Assembly: GCA_905221605.1 (NCBI GenBank)
Contig: CAJNDS010000458.1
Span: forward strand, 176,001 to 240,000
Length of the DNA stretch: 64,000 nt
From: Symbiodinium natans
Taxonomy: Eukaryota; Sar; Dinophyceae; Suessiales; Symbiodiniaceae
Reading direction: 5' to 3'
Made by a program: the position numbers and the translations under genes
Shown here: positions 28,101 to 34,100 of the stretch, piece by piece
Layout of the letters: every line of letters begins with the position of its first letter
Position numbering within the stretch: the first letter of the stretch is position 1
Notes under the pieces: model-generated
Database searches by the model: none
What the model was told of the DNA's origin: nothing
What the model saw: only the letters and a program-made list of their open reading frames with translations

Positions 28101-31100
28101 TTTTGGACCCTAAACCCTGGTCCATGGGGTTCAGGAGGGCTCAAGTTTAGTGGCTTCCAAAATGCCTGGGTTTAGCGTTTCGGGTTCACAGCCCAGAGGG
28201 TCCATTTGTAGTACGGTTCTGGAATGAGGTACACCGAAACCCTGTTCAGTATGGTTTTTGGGTCCTAATTCCACAGTAGTTCTTGCAGAATGGACCCTCC
28301 TGGCAGCATTCCAGGATGCATACCCCTAAACCCTAAACCCTAAACCCTAAACCCCGACCCTAAACCCTAAAACCTAAACCCTAAACCCCGACCCTAAACC
28401 TTAAACCCTAAAACCTAAATCCTAAACCCCAAACTCTAAACCCTAAACCCTAAACCCTAAACCCTAAACCCTAAACCCTAAACCCTAAACCCTAAACCCT
28501 AAACCCAGGATGGATATCATCTCTGGCGGTGGATCCAAGAAGCCGTCGAACACCAACTCGGCTCCTCTGGGCTTGTGAGAAGGTTGCCCAGGGCTTAGGG
28601 TTCCAGAAGGATTTAGGGTTTGGGGTTTAGGGTTTAATTAGGGTTTAGGATTTAGGGTTTAGGGTTTAGCGTTTATGATTTAGAGTTTCTGGTTTGGGTT
28701 TTAGAGTTTCTTTTCTGGCTTGGTGTACGTAGTGTTCCGGGCGTGTTGTTGTGCGATAAAGAGGGTGTTGATGCTTGCATGGCGGTGAAGTGCCGAGAAA
28801 TGGACCTCGATAGGGCTTTTGCAAGGAAGGTCTTTATACATGAACATATGCATTATTGAAAAAAGTATACATATATAGAAATATATATATATATATATGT
28901 ATGTTGATATACATATATATATATATATACATACATAAATCCGCCCTGAACCCAAAAACACAGGAATTAAAGCGTGCATAAATCCGAAACCTGAACCCTG
29001 AACCTGCAGTGGAGGGCTTCGGGGCTTCGGGGGCTTTTCGGGTTCAAGGGCTTCATCCTAACCCCACCGTAGGGTCCAGGGCGTTTTCGGTTTTAGGGTT
29101 TTTAGGGTTTCAGGGTTTTAGGGGGTTCAGGGGTTCAGGATTCGGGGTTCAGGGATCAGGGGTTTAGGACTGTAGGGTCTGAGGGTTTTAGGTTTATGGT
29201 TGAGGGTTTATTGTGCAGGGTTTGGGGTGGCTTTGTCCGTCATAGGTCGAGAAGCTCACGACAGCCACGGTCACCGAGAAGGTTCTGATCACGCGGAAGC
29301 ACTGCCTCAGCGAGCATTCCCTTTGGGTGAAGGACCTGAAGCCCTACACCCTAAACCCTAAACCCTAAACCCTAAACCCGTGTAGGGTTTGTATACTACC
29401 AGCCCTTAATGGGGCTTACAATAGGGGGTTACTATAAGCCCTATTAAGGACTGTATAAGTTAAAAGGGGCAACATCCCAACCCATGGGGTTTATACAGGG
29501 CTCAGTTGAGTTTGGTTTCGGGGGGCTAGGCTTCGAGAATCCTAAACACTGAAGCCCGAATCCTGACAATGCATTCTCAATCTGAACACCCCTCAACCCG
29601 AGGCCTAGTGTTTAGGGATGTTTAGGGTCAGTCTAGAAGCTTAAGCTCCTAAGCCCCAGCCCCAAGCACTAAAACCCAACGCCTGAAGCTCGGAAAAAGG
29701 ACTGGGTGCACCGTGGATTGCTGGAGGCCGACATGTGCCAGAGAGCTGTGATGTTAAGAGTAGTTGTATGGCTTTTTCCTGCGCCTCTACTTGTAGATGA
29801 GTTTTTGTGGCTCTTTCCTGCACCTCTACTTGTAAGTGAAGGCCTAAGGGTACCTTCTTGATAGTGGTACCCTTTACCCCTTTTTTTGGCTATGGGTTCA
29901 CTTATGAACTTATAAGAACAGCCAACCCAAAAAGGGTGCCCTCATTACAAAATGGTTGCTGGGCTGCCAAGCCTTGCGTTGGGAGGCTCGCGGGCTTTTT
30001 TCTGTTTTTGTCTTGCCTTGCTTTCCTTTTGGGCAGCGCAACTTGCCCTCAGGGCCAGGTGGATCCCTAAACCCTAAACCCTAAACCCTAAACCCTAAAC
30101 CCTAAACCCTAAGCCCTAAACCCTAAACCCTAAACCCTAAACCCTAAACCCTAAACCCTAAACCCTAAACCCTAGGGGCAACTTGTTTGACCAGATGGTG
30201 CGATGGTGCCCCATGTAGCCGCAGATGAGGTTTTCCCAAAGGGCTCAGACAGAGACCGGCAGAGAGAGAGAGAGAGGTCTTTGGGCCCCAAAAAAAGTGA
30301 AGTCAGGGCCCTAAAACCTAAACCCTAAACCCTTTAAACCCTGTCCTCGCAACCGCAGTAAGAGTGCAGGCTTACAAAGATGGCTGGCTGCTGTCCATGA
30401 ACTCGGACGAAGCCTACAAGGAACCCCCCCTCCCCCCTGGGCAAAGACTGGCAGGGTTTAGGGTTTAGGGTTTCAGGTTTCAGGGTTAAGGGCCGTTAAG
30501 GGTTGAAGGTTGGGATGCTCCCATTATACGAACAGTCCTGAATAGGGATTATGGTATCCCCAACTATAATCCCTAGTGAGAATTAAGGACTCTAAGTATC
30601 AGGGGGAACACATATCGAGGTTGAATGAAGGTTTCTTGAGGGCTTATCGTGCCCAGGGGCCCCGGAGGTTGACAAAAGCTTCACTTCTTTGGGTTGAGGG
30701 TATGGCCTGTTTAGGGTTTAGGATTTTGGGGTTTAGGGCTTAGGAATGCTTTCTCAAAATAGTGGTACCCCTTTTGTACCCCAAATAAGATTTAAAGAGA
30801 CCCCCGAAAACTGCACCTCTATTTGCGCAATCATGCCTTAGAGCCCCCTGAGATCCCCCGAAACCCACCGTCTGTTGCAGCACACATGGGCCCGACGGGG
30901 TTCGAAGAAGTGAGTCTCGGTTTGAGGCAGAATGGCTGGGGGGTTGAGGGAAAAACTCAGATGGAGCTGTGCTAGTGTTGTTGTTATTTGGGGTATCATT
31001 CAGCCAATCGTCTTGGGCACTTAGGCTAGGGTCTCAAGTTCAGCTTCCCACATCAAAACCCGACAAACCCTACGTCCTAAGTCCTAAACAGGCTCCCCCT

Positions 31101-34100
31101 CCCTAAACCCTAAACCCTAAACCCTAAACCCTAAACCCTAAACCCTAAACCCTAAACCCTAAACCCCCTTCCGCCGCAGGCCATCCAAGCGCATCCAAAC
31201 TCGCTGCTGGAGGCGGCCCTGGATCCTGGGTTATTTTGCAAAACACGAAGGGGGCGGTGGGTTTAGGGTTTAGGGTTTAGGGTTTAGGGTTTAGGGTTTA
31301 GGGTTTAGGGTTTAGGGTTTAGGGTTTAGGGTTTAGGGTTTAGGGTTTAGGGTTTAGGGGGATAGGGGCTGTATGGGGGGGGTTTAGTGCAAAACGGGGG
31401 GTGGGGGGAGGTTCGGTTTTTGGGTAGGGTTTGGAGGGTTTAGGATTGATCTCTGAAGAAAAGCTTCGGGGGTAGGAACCCTGAACCCTAACGCCCATGC
31501 AGGGATGGTCGTAAGCTTTTGGCGATTTGGGTTTTGGGTGTAGGGCTTACTAGGAGGTCGTAAGCGTTTGGCGATTTGGGTTTTGGGTGTAGGGTTTGCC
31601 AGGAGGTGTCTGGCCTTACTGGGTCCGTATTAACAATAAGGGGATCCTACTATTTGGGTGACTTTCTCCAGTGACCCCTTAACTTTCGTAAGCCCCCACT
31701 TTGACGATATCAGAGGAAGGAAGCCACAAGGAGAATCATGAGCCCAATGCTACGACAACCCCCTTACCCTAAGCCCTAAACCCTAAGCCCTAAACCCTAA
31801 ACCCTAAACCCTAAACCCTAAACCCTAAACCCTAAACCCTAAACCCTAAACCCTAAACCCTAAACCATAAACCCTAAACCCTAAACCCTAAACCTTCGAA
31901 ATGGATGGGCTGCCCAAGGTTCAGGTTTCTTTTTGCTGGATGATCCCTGGTGGTTCGCACGCCTCGGTTTCTGCAGCCTTCGATGGACAAAATGTCCCGT
32001 GCACTCTCCCGTACTCCCTAAAAGCCCGAGACTCCCGAAATCCTTGATCTTTGAACCCGGGAACCCAAACCACAAAGGGTTTAGGGTTTAGGGTTTAGGG
32101 TTTCGGGCATCCCAAGCTATAGCGCTCTGAACCCTTAACGGCGGAGGCAACTCTCCACGCGCGTCAGTTTGTCGAAGCCCTGATCCTTGGGCTGCCTTCA
32201 CACGGACTTGGTAGCCCAGGGGTACCCTTTACCCCTTTTTTTTTTTGTTACCCTTTTTTTGGTTATGGGTTCCCCTTTAAGTACCCTTTACCCCTTTTGT
32301 TGGTTATGGGTTCCCCTTTAAGTACCCTTTACCCCTTTTTTTGGTTATGGGTTCCCCTTTAAGTACCCTTTACCCTTTTTTTGGTTATGGGTTCCCCTTT
32401 AAGTACCCTTTACCCCTTTTTTTGGTTATGGGTTCCCCTTTAAGTACCCTTTACCCCTTTTTTGTTGGTTATGGGTTCCCCTTTAAGTACCCTTTACTTT
32501 TTTTTTTTGTTTATGGGTTCCCCTTTAAACTAGCCAAGCCCCAAAAAAAGGGGTGCCCTTCTTATAATATGGTTCCTGGGCTGCCAAGTGGAACTACCCT
32601 AAGAATGTTCGGGACTGCCAGGAACTGTGCTGCAAAGGTTGTGAGACAGAGCTTCGGAGCAAGGCTGGGTCGTTTAGAGGTCAACTAAGGTTTGTAGCTT
32701 GGGAGCCTGTTACACTGTTTTAGAATCAGGGTTTTCCCCAAACCTTTAATGGGTTTCTGTGGTTCAGGGTAGAGGGCTCAGGGGTTTAGGACTTGGGGTT
32801 TAGGGGTTTAAGGGGTGTACCGCGAACTCCCAACATGTCCTCTGCACAGGAACGTCAGCTATGAGGATGCTCATTTCGCGCTCGGGGCGGCAGAAAGTTC
32901 AGATGGGTGTAGGGGCTTTGGGTTCTAGGGCTTAGGGTTTACATTTTTTGTGCTGCCTGGGGGGCGGCGCAAAAGGGGGATTCCTGAAATTCAGGGGCGT
33001 TTGTAAGGGACTTAGGCTGTATCAATCCTAAGTCCTAAACCCTTACGGGCGAGAGAGGGGGTGTCGCGAGATGAGGGCCCCAAACGCTTCACCCTCAACC
33101 CCTGACCCCTGAACCCCCAAACCAAGTCATCCCTGCATCTCCCAAACCCTTGACCCTGCACCCCTAAACCCTAAACCCTAAACCCTAAACCCCAAACCCC
33201 AGAACCTTAACCCTGAACCAAAAAACCCTGAACTAAACTCTATAGGCCCCTAATCCCTGAATCCCCTAGGTTTCGAAAGGGTCTTCGAGGTCTTCAGTCT
33301 ACAGGGTCTGTAGGGTCTGTCTATGGTGTTCAGGGTTTTTCGTTGAGTTCTTAGGGTTTATGGGTTACCGGCATGAACGTCGCCACGTCATTCTGGAACT
33401 CTTTCTTGGCTGTCTCCTGGTTGGCTCTTAGGGCTTGGGATGTTCCCCCTTCTACCAATAGTCCTGAATAAGGATTATAGTCCCCATTACGGACTGTTAG
33501 TAAGATGGGGAGCATCCCAACTTAGGACTTTCACTCGTTGGGGTTTAGGGTTTTAGGGCTACATTGCTCGCAGTGAGAAGGCTAAGTAAGAGAAGATCCT
33601 GTTTTTGCCGGGGTAAGAAGCCCCTAAACCCGAAAGCTAAACCCCAAACTCCATTAAGGAGCCAGTGCTACGAAGCAGCCAGGTGAACAGGTTAAAGCAC
33701 ACAATGCAGAGATGTCTCGGAAACTGCCCTAAACCCTCAGCCCTAAACCCTAAACCCTAAACCCTAAACCCTAAACCCTAAACCCTAAACCCTCACATAG
33801 TTGAACCTAAACTTCAAGCCTTCCGGAGTTTGCGAGGTGACGGACTTACCATTCCATTTCCAGCCCCACGACTTCGACCAAGCGCCCTGGCAGATTGGAG
33901 CTGGGATCGGGCATTTGAAATGTAGGGTTTAGGGTTTAGGGTTTAGGGTTTAGGGTTTAGGGTGTAGGGTGTAGGGTGTAGGGTTTGGGGTTTGGGGTTT
34001 GGGGTTTGGGGTTTAGGGTTTAGGGCTAGGTAGGCCCTTGGGTGTTTTTTAGATTTCCCCTTATTGGCTTCAAGAGGACAACATTTCAGAATGTTGTTTC

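Noticed and set aside
28701-28979. 92-codon minus-strand hydrophobic frame
   Set aside because: Driven by the (AT)n microsatellite (IYIYI).
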